Below, piece by piece: positions 45,583 through 56,133 of a stretch of 64,000 bases of DNA (its first letter is position 1; the number at the start of each line of letters is the position of its first letter). The DNA comes from Candidatus Poribacteria bacterium (lineage in GTDB: Bacteria; Poribacteria; WGA-4E; WGA-3G), in assembly GCA_012267415.1 (NCBI GenBank), contig JAAXGN010000156.1:46890-110889 (forward strand). Direction: 5' to 3'. The notes under the pieces were generated by a model. That model saw only the letters and a list, made by a program, of their open reading frames with translations. It made no database searches and was not told the origin of the DNA. The translations under genes and the position numbers were made by a program.

Positions 45583-47664
45583 CTAATTTTGTGTATCTAC
45601 AGAATCAGCTATGGAAGCAAAATCCCATAACAGTACTGTACCATCTTGACTACCCGTTACGAGTGTTTTCCCATCCGGACTAAAGGTGATAGTATCAACA
45701 CTTCCCGTATGTGCGTTGAGGGTTCGCTTGTGTTCACCAGAGTCAGCATCCCGCAGTTGTATAGTCGTGTCGTGACTTCCGCTCAAAAGGAATTTACGAT
45801 CTGGACTATATACCAATGTTTTCACAATATGATTATGTGCTTCAAGTTTTTTCTTCGGCTCACCGGTATCTGCATCCCAAAACTGAATAAAATTAGCACC
45901 ACCGCTGGCAAGTGTTTTTCCATCCGGACTGAACGAAATACATGCCATTAAAAACATATCTGCTTTAAGTGTTTTTTTCAGTTTCCCTGTAGCGACATCC
46001 CACATGTGAACGGTACTTGCCGCACTACCGTTTGCTAAGGTTTTTCCGTCCGGACTGAACGCTATTGCGATATGAAAGTAATTGTGCTTATGTCCAGTAA
46101 GTGTGTGTTTATGTTTACCTGTTTCGACATACCACAACCGGATACTATCATCTTTACTCTCACTTGCGAGTAGTTTTCCATCTGGACTAAACAGAACATG
46201 TTTTACAATATCTGTATGTCCTTGAAGCGTTTTTTTATGTCTTCCCGTTGCAGCATCCCACAAACGGACAGAATTGTCATAACTACCACTTGCCAATACA
46301 GTTCCATCAGGACTGAATGCTACAGTGGAGACAGTTGAGCGATGTCCTCTAAGTGTCTTTATGTGTTTTTCCGTGGTGAAATCCCACAACCGAACGGTTT
46401 TATCATTGCTTCCAGTGGCAATTGTCAATCCATCCGGACTGGAATCTATGCTTGTAATAGCTTGACTATGTCCTTTCAGTGTACGCTTATGTTTCCACGT
46501 TTCAATATCCCATAGCCGAATCATATTCTTTTCTATACCTGCAAGTGTTTTGCCGTCAGCACTAAACAATAACCCATTGGTTATTCGGTGATTTACAATA
46601 TCAGTATGTCCTTTCAGTGTATGCTTATGTCTTCCTTTAGGAACATCCCACAGATGAACTATACTATCTTTACACAAACTCAAGAGTGTTTTTCCATCTG
46701 GACTAAATACCACCTTCTGAATTTCATCTGAATGTTTTTTTAACTTTTTCTTCCGTTTTCCAGAAGCGACATCCCACAAGATGACAGTTTCATCCTGACT
46801 TCCACTTGCAAGCGTTTTTCCATCTGGACTAAAGGAGAGGCTTGTAACAGAAGTATTATATCCTTTAACAGGAGTTTTATGTCCTTTAAGGGTATGTTTT
46901 TGCGTACCAGTTGCGACATCCCATAGACGAATAACATCGTCAAAACCACCGCTGGCAATGGTTTTTCCATCCGGACTGAACGTTACACACCTGACAGTAT
47001 TTTTATGTCCTTTTAACTTCTGTTCTTCCTTATTATTAATAGTATCCCATAATTGAACATCATTATTACCACTACCACTTGCCAGAATAGTACCATCAGG
47101 ACTAAAGTCCATATTTCCATGTGGCCACGTGTGTAGTTCAGTCTTATGTGTGTTGGTAGTGAGATCCCATAAATCCATCTTACCGAGATACCAACTTGCC
47201 AGCATATTACCATCACCAATGAATGATACATAATTAAACGTAAAGTGATCTCTATGATCAGTATCACGAATGAATGTATGCTTATGTTTTAATGTTAACG
47301 TGTCCCATAGACGAATTGTTTTATCTTCACTTGCGGTTGCGAGTGTTTTACCATCGGGACTAAACGCTAAGCTTGAAACTGCACCTGTATGTCCTGTGAG
47401 GAGTGTTTGTTCTTCTAAGGTGTTGGCGTCATAGAACCAAATACCGGTTGCACTTGCTACTACTAATTGTTTACTATTCGGAGAGAAGACAATGTCAGTA
47501 ATTCTTCCTTTACCGAGACGCGCTTTCACGTCTTTGGGTAGATGCCACTGCGGTGCATCGTGAATGTATGTATCTGGACGATTGCGTGTTAATAGCGTTA
47601 GAAACACTAATACGACAGAGACAATACCTATTACAAGTAAGATTGAAACCCGTTTTGCTTTCAT
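45583..47664 (-). CDS. Membrane-anchored WD40 double-propeller protein, copy A'
   Basis: Close paralogue of the gene at 41700 with the same anchor (MKAKRVSILLVIGIVSVVLV), the same first block (HDAPQWHLPKDVKARLGKG) and WD repeats in the same order, many identical. Start chosen as for A; AAAGGG is 11 nt upstream (693 aa). Differences are small insertions, e.g. an extra GHKTPVKGYNTSVTSL between two blades. The B gene lies 139 bp downstream on the same strand. Confidence 0.85.
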   Translation of the reverse strand: MKAKRVSILLVIGIVSVVLVFLTLLTRNRPDTYIHDAPQWHLPKDVKARLGKGRITDIVFSPNSKQLVVASATGIWFYDANTLEEQTLLTGHTGAVSSLAFSPDGKTLATASEDKTIRLWDTLTLKHKHTFIRDTDHRDHFTFNYVSFIGDGNMLASWYLGKMDLWDLTTNTHKTELHTWPHGNMDFSPDGTILASGSGNNDVQLWDTINNKEEQKLKGHKNTVRCVTFSPDGKTIASGGFDDVIRLWDVATGTQKHTLKGHKTPVKGYNTSVTSLSFSPDGKTLASGSQDETVILWDVASGKRKKKLKKHSDEIQKVVFSPDGKTLLSLCKDSIVHLWDVPKGRHKHTLKGHTDIVNHRITNGLLFSADGKTLAGIEKNMIRLWDIETWKHKRTLKGHSQAITSIDSSPDGLTIATGSNDKTVRLWDFTTEKHIKTLRGHRSTVSTVAFSPDGTVLASGSYDNSVRLWDAATGRHKKTLQGHTDIVKHVLFSPDGKLLASESKDDSIRLWYVETGKHKHTLTGHKHNYFHIAIAFSPDGKTLANGSAASTVHMWDVATGKLKKTLKADMFLMACISFSPDGKTLASGGANFIQFWDADTGEPKKKLEAHNHIVKTLVYSPDRKFLLSGSHDTTIQLRDADSGEHKRTLNAHTGSVDTITFSPDGKTLVTGSQDGTVLLWDFASIADSVDTQN

Positions 47665-47698
47665 TATTTCAAAACCCTTTGGAAAACTCACACTATGC

Positions 47699-49285
47699 TT
47701 AGTCCGTTGTATTTAATATGGCCGTCATGTCCCACAGAAGTATTGTTCCATCACCACTATGACTTGCCAGTGTTTGCTTGTCAGCACTAAGAAATAGATT
47801 TTTTATAAAAGATGTATGTCCCACCAATGTCTTTTGATACTGTCCATCGGTTACATTCCATAGATGGATGAATCCGAACTCGCTTCTGATAGCAATAAGT
47901 TTACCGTTATCAGTGAATAACATCTCTCTCCAAAAGATTTCCATAGGTGTTGAGATCGTCATCTTAGATTCTCCCGTGTGTATATCCCTTATGCGCACAC
48001 TACCATCATAGCTTCTACTCGCTAACATATCACCGTCAGGACTGAATAACACTTGACTAATTTCTTCAATATGTCCCGTAAAGGTCATTTTAGGAGTGCC
48101 TGTTGCAACATCAAATAGGTGTATATTTCCATCTGTGTTGCCACCTGCCAACATTTTCCCGTCACGGCTAAACGCTACACAAGAGATAGATCCCATGCGT
48201 TCAGCAAGGAGTGCTTTATGCGTGCCTGTTTCGAGATTCCACACCAGAATGAGACCATCTTCACTCCCGCTTGCAAGTTTTTTTCCATCTGGACTGAAAG
48301 CAGGACCGTTAATGAAGTCTTTATGTTCTATCAATCTCTTTTTCAGTTTTCCACTGTCTATATTCCATAGACGGATTGTTCCATCGCGACTCCCATTTGC
48401 CAATGTTTTTCCATCCGGACTGAACGCAACACTATCAACCACGCTATGATTTGCAATACGGATGCGGTTAAGATGTCGATTTGATCTAGATGTCACTTTG
48501 TATCCTTTAAGCACGTTTTTCAAGTTTCCTGCGGTTACATCCCACACATAAATAGGTAAACTCGGATACAAGGTAGCGAGCGTCCGTCCATCAGGACTAA
48601 GCGTAATCCGATATGAATAAACGAACTCCATATTTTCTGTAAGTATCTTTTTGAGTTTAAGGGACTGTGTATCCCGTATCCTAATCGTAGACTCGTGGGT
48701 ATGTGTGTAAGCGAATGTTTTGCCATCAGAACTAAACGCTATGCTATCAATTTTCTTGTCTTTTTCATTGAATGAAGTATAGCCTAAATTTAATTTTTTT
48801 TCTTGAAACAATTGTACGGTTGTATTCTCTTTTTCAATGGTAAATGTATCTCTGTCAAGACTGAAGTAGACTCCATCTCCCTTAAATATCGTTCTGTTCT
48901 CTCCTGAGGTAACCTCCCACAAATATACACTATTCTGGTCAGTTTCAGCTAAAAGTGTTTGTCCATCAACACTGAATGTTGTGTTAATGATGTCCTCTGA
49001 TACACCTCTATATTTATTCAGTGGGAATGGGAGTAGTGTGAGTCCTTGATACGTTTTGGTGTCATATAGCCAAATACCGATAGAAGTGACGACTGCTAAT
49101 GTATTACCATCAGGAGAATACAATAGGTGCTGAACGCGTCCTTTACCAAGACGGCTTTTAGCATGTTCCGGTAATCCCATCTGTGTGTAATTTTGGGCAA
49201 AACTATTCGGTAGATATAACGTTGAGAAAATAGAGAACAGTAAGACCTTTAAAAACATGTTAAGGGTTGATGTTCTGGTTTTCAT
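47699..49285 (-). CDS. Exported WD40 protein, copy B'
   Basis: Close paralogue of the gene at 43860. TAAGGAG lies 9 nt before ATG, giving MKTRTSTLNMFLKVLLFSIF as signal peptide and the shared NSFAQNYTQMGLPEHAKSRL mature start (528 aa). WD repeats follow the same order as in B. Only 34 bp separates it from the A' start, so B'-A' is cotranscribed, mirroring B-A (42 bp). Confidence 0.85.
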   Translation of the reverse strand: MKTRTSTLNMFLKVLLFSIFSTLYLPNSFAQNYTQMGLPEHAKSRLGKGRVQHLLYSPDGNTLAVVTSIGIWLYDTKTYQGLTLLPFPLNKYRGVSEDIINTTFSVDGQTLLAETDQNSVYLWEVTSGENRTIFKGDGVYFSLDRDTFTIEKENTTVQLFQEKKLNLGYTSFNEKDKKIDSIAFSSDGKTFAYTHTHESTIRIRDTQSLKLKKILTENMEFVYSYRITLSPDGRTLATLYPSLPIYVWDVTAGNLKNVLKGYKVTSRSNRHLNRIRIANHSVVDSVAFSPDGKTLANGSRDGTIRLWNIDSGKLKKRLIEHKDFINGPAFSPDGKKLASGSEDGLILVWNLETGTHKALLAERMGSISCVAFSRDGKMLAGGNTDGNIHLFDVATGTPKMTFTGHIEEISQVLFSPDGDMLASRSYDGSVRIRDIHTGESKMTISTPMEIFWREMLFTDNGKLIAIRSEFGFIHLWNVTDGQYQKTLVGHTSFIKNLFLSADKQTLASHSGDGTILLWDMTAILNTTD

Positions 49286-49315
49286 GACATCTATCTCCTT
49301 ATGGTCAAGTAGATT

Positions 49316-51643
49316 TCACGCATTCTGAATCAATTTAAACTTATGCGCAGCTTCTTCAACGCCAACAAACCGACTGTATATCGCAACGTGGCTTAACTTA
49401 CCATCCCAATTCCTACCACCATTTGCTTCATCACCGAATAGTAGCGGGTATAGTTCCCAATTGCTAAAGTCGCCTTGAATGCTATTGCCGGAATAGATCA
49501 ACTTACCATCAACGTAGCAGCAGATGTTCCCATCAAAATAGCTGACAATAACGTGTGTCGGTTTTCCTAATTTGATCTCACCAAAAGAGAATTCACCACC
49601 TTGTCCGTTTTCACCAGTGCGTGGCGTCCGAATTCGTATTGCAAAGCGGTTACCATCTTGTCCTAAAGTGAAGTTGCGATGCGTGTGGTCCTTTGAAAAA
49701 GAGATAATCCGAGCTGGACCACTCTGATTCAGATTGTCTGTTGTAATCAAACATTCAATCGTGAGTTGATTACTTTCCTTGCAGGTAGCAAGTAGCGTAT
49801 CATTTTCATTCTTAGCTACGAACGAACCACCAGTTAGATCCATCTGTCCATCTTCAGTGAATTTTGCGTCACCACGTGTTTCAAGTTCACTGCTATAGAA
49901 TGGGTCATAACAGAGAATAATGAGATCATCGCGTGAACCGGGAAACTCTGTATGTGTGTGAAAGTCTGCGGGGACCTCTGGCAACACCTGAATTGTGAGT
50001 GCTGTTGTTGATGTCGCTCCTTCTGCATCAGTAACTTGTAACGTGGCAGTATATTGTCCCAAGTTTTCATACACGTGTGTGGGATTTGATTCATCAGATG
50101 TTGTGCCGTCTCCTAAATCCCAATGTGATGTGAAATTACCTTCCGATGAGAACGTAACTGTGAGCGGCGCACTCCCTTGAAGCACATCTGCGGATGCTTT
50201 GGCTTCAGGACGCAGCTTCTCTCCCAGTGTATAAGGTGTAAATCGGTACGCAAAATCGTGATGAGTTGATGTGAACGTATATTCACCAGGCTGTGCTGTG
50301 CCGATAGGCAGTATCTTCATGTTCCACGTATCAACACCATCAATTTTGTAGGGTTGGTCTCCCTGTAGTTCTACTGTTATTGTTTGTGGAGCGGTTGTGT
50401 AAACGAGATAGTATTCTCCTTGTTTGGCGAGAATATACCGTCCTTTGTCATCTCCTATCGGTTTAAGCGTGTCAAACGGAGGGGCATCTGCCATAAAGTC
50501 TTTGAGAAATGCTATACGAGGCGGACTTTCGCCACGCAGCACACCACCTTTTGCCCACCAGAGCAAGTCTTCAGGATGTTTGTATGTCTCTCCGTGTCCG
50601 ACATAGCACCCCGATACAGTTCCTGCCCAAAAATTCTGGACCATCTGTTGAGCGGTAATGTTTCCCCATCCTTGTGGAATATCTCCTTCGTAGCGACACT
50701 CATCGTAGATAACAGGTTTTTTGTATTGGCTGCGATAGTGAATACCTTCTGCCATATTAGAGGTCTGGATACTTGTATGCGTCACCCACGGTTTGCTATG
50801 GTCATACCAACGTCTGCAATTGTGAATACCGCGAAGTCGTTGGTACGGGTCGTGGTCACGAATTATCTGGAAAAACCGGTCCCAATCCGATTCCTGTTTA
50901 GCAGGCATGATGTCATATTCATTAGCGAGAGACCACCACACATTACGAAAAGCAGCTAAACGTGCAACAGCATAACGGATATAGCGATCATCGCTTGCAG
51001 CATCCATATTCTCAAAATCCCACCGGTCATAAGTGTGGAAAAGGATAACATCCGCTTCAATGCCAAGGTCCAACAGGTCTTGGACACGTTGCTCAAAATG
51101 TTGCCAGAATTCAGGATTAAATCTTGTGAAGTCCCAATCCTTTAATGGTTGACCTTCATACGGATAGTAGATAGGTTCATTTTTGTTGTAGGAATAATCT
51201 TTAGGAAAAATACACATCCGCATCTTATTGAAGGAGGCCTCAGTAAGCGTTTTGAGTGTCTGTTCCTCCATCGCTTCACCCTGATGTACCCAAGCGTAGC
51301 AAGTTGTTCCAAACTGATGATACGGCGTGCCATCGGCATAACGCAGATAGAAGTCTTTATAAACGTGAACAGGTCCGTGATTTTCTTCGGATGGGGTGGT
51401 GCAGGTAAACGCTCCTGTTTTACCGTTGAGTTCTGCCGTGTTACTCTTTGTCGTGTAAGTCCATTCTCCAATCTCATCGGGACTAAACCTGACTTTATAT
51501 ACGCCGTTTCCATCGTAAAAGCCTTGCGGTTCAAAACTGCGATCCTTCTGTTTAAATTCGGCTGAAAACTCCACTTCAATGAAGGGATTCCCTGAATCAG
51601 GACCATTCAAACTAAGCTCATAAATTCCCCAACGTTCAACCAT
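49316..51643 (-). CDS. DUF5060 / apiosidase-like glycosidase with PKD and LamG domains
   Basis: The start is moved to MVERWGIYELSLNGPDSGNP, preceded by AAGGAAAGG (775 aa). Order: DUF5060 beta-sandwich (FIEVEFSAEFKQ, YKVRFSPDEIGEWTYTT), a TIM-barrel of the DUF4038/apiosidase-like type (GTTCYAWVHQGE, ADVILFHTYDRW, WWSLANEYDIM with a probable acid/base Glu, KPVIYDECRYEGD with a probable nucleophile), a linker domain, PKD (SHWDLGDGTTSDESNPTHVY) near 510-585, and a LamG-like C-terminus (IVSYFDGNICCYVDGKLIYS). No signal peptide is seen despite the surface-type accessory domains. Substrate unknown. Confidence 0.8.
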   Translation of the reverse strand: MVERWGIYELSLNGPDSGNPFIEVEFSAEFKQKDRSFEPQGFYDGNGVYKVRFSPDEIGEWTYTTKSNTAELNGKTGAFTCTTPSEENHGPVHVYKDFYLRYADGTPYHQFGTTCYAWVHQGEAMEEQTLKTLTEASFNKMRMCIFPKDYSYNKNEPIYYPYEGQPLKDWDFTRFNPEFWQHFEQRVQDLLDLGIEADVILFHTYDRWDFENMDAASDDRYIRYAVARLAAFRNVWWSLANEYDIMPAKQESDWDRFFQIIRDHDPYQRLRGIHNCRRWYDHSKPWVTHTSIQTSNMAEGIHYRSQYKKPVIYDECRYEGDIPQGWGNITAQQMVQNFWAGTVSGCYVGHGETYKHPEDLLWWAKGGVLRGESPPRIAFLKDFMADAPPFDTLKPIGDDKGRYILAKQGEYYLVYTTAPQTITVELQGDQPYKIDGVDTWNMKILPIGTAQPGEYTFTSTHHDFAYRFTPYTLGEKLRPEAKASADVLQGSAPLTVTFSSEGNFTSHWDLGDGTTSDESNPTHVYENLGQYTATLQVTDAEGATSTTALTIQVLPEVPADFHTHTEFPGSRDDLIILCYDPFYSSELETRGDAKFTEDGQMDLTGGSFVAKNENDTLLATCKESNQLTIECLITTDNLNQSGPARIISFSKDHTHRNFTLGQDGNRFAIRIRTPRTGENGQGGEFSFGEIKLGKPTHVIVSYFDGNICCYVDGKLIYSGNSIQGDFSNWELYPLLFGDEANGGRNWDGKLSHVAIYSRFVGVEEAAHKFKLIQNA

Positions 51644-51667
51644 AGACCTTTCCTTGTTTGCTTTCAA

Positions 51668-52103
51668 CTGTACCGAAGCCTCCCCAAGAGAAATAATTCA
51701 TAAGAGAACAACTATAGGATAAATGTATGTCAAAACTCGCCTCAGTAATTCAGGACAGTATAGTTGATTTCAATATGAAAAGTGAAATATCTGATACATC
51801 ACAGTATACTTGAAAAGCCAACACCTGTCAAGTTAACAATGGGACGTCAGGGGACGTTAGACCAGTTTCTGAGCAATCCTGTCCAGAAAATGAACAGAAA
51901 CCTATCAATATCTCTATCAGAACCCGTAAGAAACATACACTATAGACCTACTCTTTAGATAAACCATTTTGGCATAAAAATTGCTAATTGCTATTGTTAA
52001 AAATGGAGAACTTGTTGAATTACGAATTGATTTTGGAGCAGCGAAAATGACTAAATTAAAGCACCTATATCCTATGCAGAAAAAGAGAAGTAAGGGAAAT
52101 GCC
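51668..52103. other. Gap with no recognisable gene
   Basis: About 430 bp between the glycosidase and the decayed propeller gene. Two short ORFs here (51917-52165 minus, 51981 plus) show no family features. No strong hairpin or promoter pair was seen. Confidence 0.4.
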
Positions 52104-52456
52104 ATGAATACATGTGCTTTCTGTTTCAGACAAGGTTTGTTATTTCTTATTGTTTTCATCTGCATTGTAGGGGCCAGCGTGTTGCTTTAGCAGTTGAACC
52201 TATAGCCACGATTGGAAAACCGCAACCTGAAAAGCACGTTTTTCTTTCCAACGATAAGTATTTGCGGGTTGTTCGAACACACATTCAGATCGTTGACTCC
52301 AATTCAGGTGTTGTGGTAGATGAATTTGCTGATCTAATACAAGACAGATGGGATGGACGCAATAAACATGGAGAACTTGTTAGTAGCGGTATCTACATGT
52401 ATACAATCCATGCTGGCAATTTCTCCGCTACACGCAAAATGCTAATACGAAAATAA
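52104..52456 (+). pseudogene. Decayed WD40/sorting-domain protein: frameshift and large internal deletion
   Basis: AAGGGAAATGCC-ATG at 52104 opens a signal peptide (MNTCAFCFRQGLLFLIVFIC) that stops at 52188-52190. The continuation is in another frame: VALAVEPIATIGKPQPEKHV, then IQIVDSNSGVVVDEFADL, and directly WDGRNKHGELVSSGIYMYTI to the end. This is the N-terminus of the paralogue at 56134 joined to its C-terminal sorting domain, with about 685 residues missing. The frameshift fits a GT insertion (GCGTGTTGC versus GCGTTGC). The gene is not functional as a propeller. Confidence 0.85.
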
Positions 52457-52578
52457 ATCAGTTTGTGTTGATTTGATCGCCTCCAACTGAAAATCATTGC
52501 CGAGATTATTGCTTTTTCATATTAGACTGAATCATGTTTTTTCATCTTGTAGGTTTCCCTAAACAGAAACATAAACAA

Positions 52579-55500
52579 ATGAACAAGCTAAAACCAGCCG
52601 CTCATAGTGTGTTCGTAGTAACATCTCTCTTTAGTATGTTTATATTCTATGGATGTGGTGCCCAAAGTCTTGGACCCCATGAACCTCTCTTGCCGGTAAT
52701 TGAGAGTGAGGAGAAATTCGCCGACAGATACCAATTGGATGAAGCTGCGAAAAACTACTATGACCTTTTTGGTAAAGGGGTAGTAGAAGGTAGTGAAATC
52801 AATACATACACAAATCAGAAAGAATTTAACCAGAAAGGTCAAATGATAGTTGCTTGGTCAGGTCAGCTTGACAGTATACGTTTTACATCACAATTGGACC
52901 GGAGCATCTTGGTTGAGGAAACTCTATTCGGTAGACATACTGAATTTACTATCGGTGATCACATGCGCCTTAAACCTGATACCCTGTTTCCAAACCGATA
53001 TATTATCTATAAAACTGAGTTTGATGGATTGCGGTGTGATCTCTCTTTAGCACAAGAACATCACCTCTTTACACTAATCCACTCAAATGTATCTAATCCT
53101 GTTCAATTGCCAGAAGTTCAAGGACAAGCTCCAGCACAAAACCTGGCACAGAATCAGGGACGAAGAACCGGGCTCAATCCATTGTCAGGTGTAAGGAACA
53201 TAGAGAACACAAGACTTGTAGGCTTTCGCGGACAAGGTGTCTTAGCCGATCTATTTCGCGTCGGATTCACTTATGTAAATTTGCATAAAGAACATCCAGA
53301 ACGGATGATAAGTTCATTCATGGGTACTGTACCGAATACACCCCCAGAAAAAATTTCTGTCGTATTTCGTGATGACTCACCAGAGGATAATCATATCAGT
53401 GCATTCACTGATTTTGAGGGGTATGACGATAACTTCCATAAAGAAAATATACAAGCGGGTGTCGGTGCCGCTTTCAAAAGCATGACTGTTACCATTGTTA
53501 CACAAGAACTTGAGGAATTAACGCCTGAAGATATAGAAGCAGGTATTAAACCCAAACTTCTACCCCAGAAGACGTATCAGTTTGAAGTTAATGCCAACCA
53601 ACTTGTGCCGATAGATCATGCGGGTGGGACATCTCAAATTCGTGATTCTGTTGACAAAAAGTGGAAAATCGCAAACGGTTTCAATAAAATGAAATATGAC
53701 CTAATTCTTTCTAATGAGAAGATTAACATTGATCCGCGCACCGTCAAATCTGTTGTCTTTGATATGATTGTTGCCGGCGATTACAATATAGCGGTTATCG
53801 GTATTAGTAAAGCAAATAGCGAGGAGAACAATCCTGAACTGCAAGAGTGGATAAAAACTGAAGATGGTAACATTCAGATGCCGTATCGCGATATAATTCA
53901 GGCACCAGGCAATTTTGGACGATCACCAGAATACATCAATAATAGAGACAAGCTTAAAGACAATCCCAGTCAATGGACAGGTGAAGGCAGACCTCGCAAA
54001 ATTCAATACCGTTATGGTGCTGCTCGGGCTGCAACTCTCTACGGACTTGACCTTGAAGGAACTATCGGCAACGTCCGTATAAGAACACACTACTCAATAA
54101 ATGGTAAATACAAACAGTATCCTACTATTCCCAAAGATAAAGTAGGATTTAGTCGAATTCAAACCACAATTCCATCTCCTGACGGTCCGGAACCAACAGG
54201 TGTCACTATAAATGAGAGAAGCGGACTCCCTGTAGACGCCAATTATGTACCAACCTATTCAGTAGTTGAAGGTGAACGATTTGAGGCTTTCTTAGGTGGA
54301 GATGGAACAGATGAAGATGGTAATGGAAAACTCGGTAGAGAGACAGCCTGGTTCGTCCAGATTGAGTCACGGTTTAACAGACTACACTTAGAAGGTGTTT
54401 TGTATCATATTGATCCAGGTTACACAACGAATTACTTGAATTTTGGGGCATTTTCAAACAGAGGGCAAATTTACTCGGATGATCCCGAACACTTAGAACA
54501 ACCGCTGGATGATGGAGATCCATGGGACACTGGCAATTATACGTTAATTGAAGATGACGATGATGATGATGGATGGCCCGATGATATTGACTACGATGGC
54601 GTAATTCCACGCACAGACGATAGAGACCTCAACGGTGTATTTGATTATCAAGAAGATTTTCTTATTTTTGATGCCGATCCACCTGTGTTTACAGGTATAA
54701 TTGATCTAAACCACAACAGTGCTATTGATACACTTGAGGATGATTATGAACCCGAGTACGAATACGGTATTAACCGTCAAGGATATCATCTCAAAGCAAA
54801 GTATGATGTGCTTGATAATCTCGCTGTTCAAGTCGGTTGGCTAAACGAAAATGAAATTTCAAGTAGCCGAAAAAACAACGCAAAATACATACATATCACA
54901 TACCAACGCGACACCCCCGATTTTGGTAGTTACCACATTCAAAACCGATTTGTCCGTGTACAGGATGATATACCAGATTATACAATTACCTTACCTGTCG
55001 GCGAATTACAGCCTATTTTCATAAATGATGACTTGGATTATTTCAACGCTCGTTTGAATACGACTACACTTCAATGTCTATACACAGCAGTACCGAACTT
55101 GACACTTGAGGCGAAATCACTGCTTGTAATGCAAAAACAGTTTGAACAGGATGCAGCCAAGGCACTTTTCACGGATGTGCAATACGATCCCACATCGCAG
55201 AACTTTCAAGACGATGAACGGGTTGATTTTATGGTACCAATTGAGCAGGTTCGCACAGTTGGCGAGAGACGCGTATATCCATTCTATCCTGACCACGGAC
55301 TTAACGCACTTGATCCTCAGGATACAGGTTTAGTCTATAATGATAGTAATTGGAAGAAACGCCGATACGTTGAAAAGGTCAGTCACAATCAACTGATAAT
55401 TCTGAAGGCGAGATATAAAATCCCAATTGGGGAATTCCCATTTCTCAAAAGATTGAATTATGATATCACGCTTACACCGATGGTTAAGTACGTCTGGGAC

Positions 55501-55926
55501 CGTGCTTTTGACCGGACTGCTGACGCAATTGGAGAAACCCTAAACCCAAATCTGTATAAACCCACTGATGATCAAATTGTTGAATACTTGCGATTTAATA
55601 GGCGGAGTAGAGAGGATATACTCGGCTTCCGTTTGGATTATCAGTTTACACAAAGATTAAATGTACTCGGAGGATTCCAGTATAGGAAATTCACGAACAG
55701 AGATCGCAATTTTAAGCAATACCTAAGTTCTTTTACATCTGAGATGGGTGTTCCAAGTCGGTACCGTCCTGACCTACGTACGCGTATTTTTGAGATTCAA
55801 GCTATCAACAGAGGTGTATGGCTCGGATTCAATATAGTCGTTATTGCCGGTTACCGTAGAACCACACATCTATTCCAGAATACGACAGGAAATACAACGT
55901 ATGTTCGCGCAATGATAGGGTTTTAA
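52579..55926 (+). CDS. Large outer-membrane lipoprotein or barrel, unknown family
   Basis: The start at 52579 (MNKLKPAAHSVFVVTSLFSM) gives a signal with a lipobox-like FIFYGC; the ORF track start is 15 codons upstream with no signal. The 1115-aa product is soluble-looking with alternating polar/hydrophobic strands, an Asp-rich run (EDDDDDDGWPDDIDYDG, near 665) that resembles calcium-binding TSP3-like repeats, and a C-terminal tail ending TYVRAMIGF with a terminal Phe, as in beta-barrels. No family recognised. It lies between two direct paralogues (52104 and 56134). Confidence 0.65.
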   Translation: MNKLKPAAHSVFVVTSLFSMFIFYGCGAQSLGPHEPLLPVIESEEKFADRYQLDEAAKNYYDLFGKGVVEGSEINTYTNQKEFNQKGQMIVAWSGQLDSIRFTSQLDRSILVEETLFGRHTEFTIGDHMRLKPDTLFPNRYIIYKTEFDGLRCDLSLAQEHHLFTLIHSNVSNPVQLPEVQGQAPAQNLAQNQGRRTGLNPLSGVRNIENTRLVGFRGQGVLADLFRVGFTYVNLHKEHPERMISSFMGTVPNTPPEKISVVFRDDSPEDNHISAFTDFEGYDDNFHKENIQAGVGAAFKSMTVTIVTQELEELTPEDIEAGIKPKLLPQKTYQFEVNANQLVPIDHAGGTSQIRDSVDKKWKIANGFNKMKYDLILSNEKINIDPRTVKSVVFDMIVAGDYNIAVIGISKANSEENNPELQEWIKTEDGNIQMPYRDIIQAPGNFGRSPEYINNRDKLKDNPSQWTGEGRPRKIQYRYGAARAATLYGLDLEGTIGNVRIRTHYSINGKYKQYPTIPKDKVGFSRIQTTIPSPDGPEPTGVTINERSGLPVDANYVPTYSVVEGERFEAFLGGDGTDEDGNGKLGRETAWFVQIESRFNRLHLEGVLYHIDPGYTTNYLNFGAFSNRGQIYSDDPEHLEQPLDDGDPWDTGNYTLIEDDDDDDGWPDDIDYDGVIPRTDDRDLNGVFDYQEDFLIFDADPPVFTGIIDLNHNSAIDTLEDDYEPEYEYGINRQGYHLKAKYDVLDNLAVQVGWLNENEISSSRKNNAKYIHITYQRDTPDFGSYHIQNRFVRVQDDIPDYTITLPVGELQPIFINDDLDYFNARLNTTTLQCLYTAVPNLTLEAKSLLVMQKQFEQDAAKALFTDVQYDPTSQNFQDDERVDFMVPIEQVRTVGERRVYPFYPDHGLNALDPQDTGLVYNDSNWKKRRYVEKVSHNQLIILKARYKIPIGEFPFLKRLNYDITLTPMVKYVWDRAFDRTADAIGETLNPNLYKPTDDQIVEYLRFNRRSREDILGFRLDYQFTQRLNVLGGFQYRKFTNRDRNFKQYLSSFTSEMGVPSRYRPDLRTRIFEIQAINRGVWLGFNIVVIAGYRRTTHLFQNTTGNTTYVRAMIGF

Positions 55927-56133
55927 ATAGGTGATCACAAAATCTGTCTTAGTGCTTTCTGTTGGTGATACGACTGCACCATAGCGTGCAGTCGCGAGGA
56001 CTGATTGCACGTCTTTGTGCGGGTTATCCGGTATGATGTCTTTCTATTGTTGAATTTCAGGCTGTCTCAACACCCATCGGTTTTGGCACGAATTTTGCTT
56101 TCTATTTATATAAAATCACTTGGAGGTTTTTTC

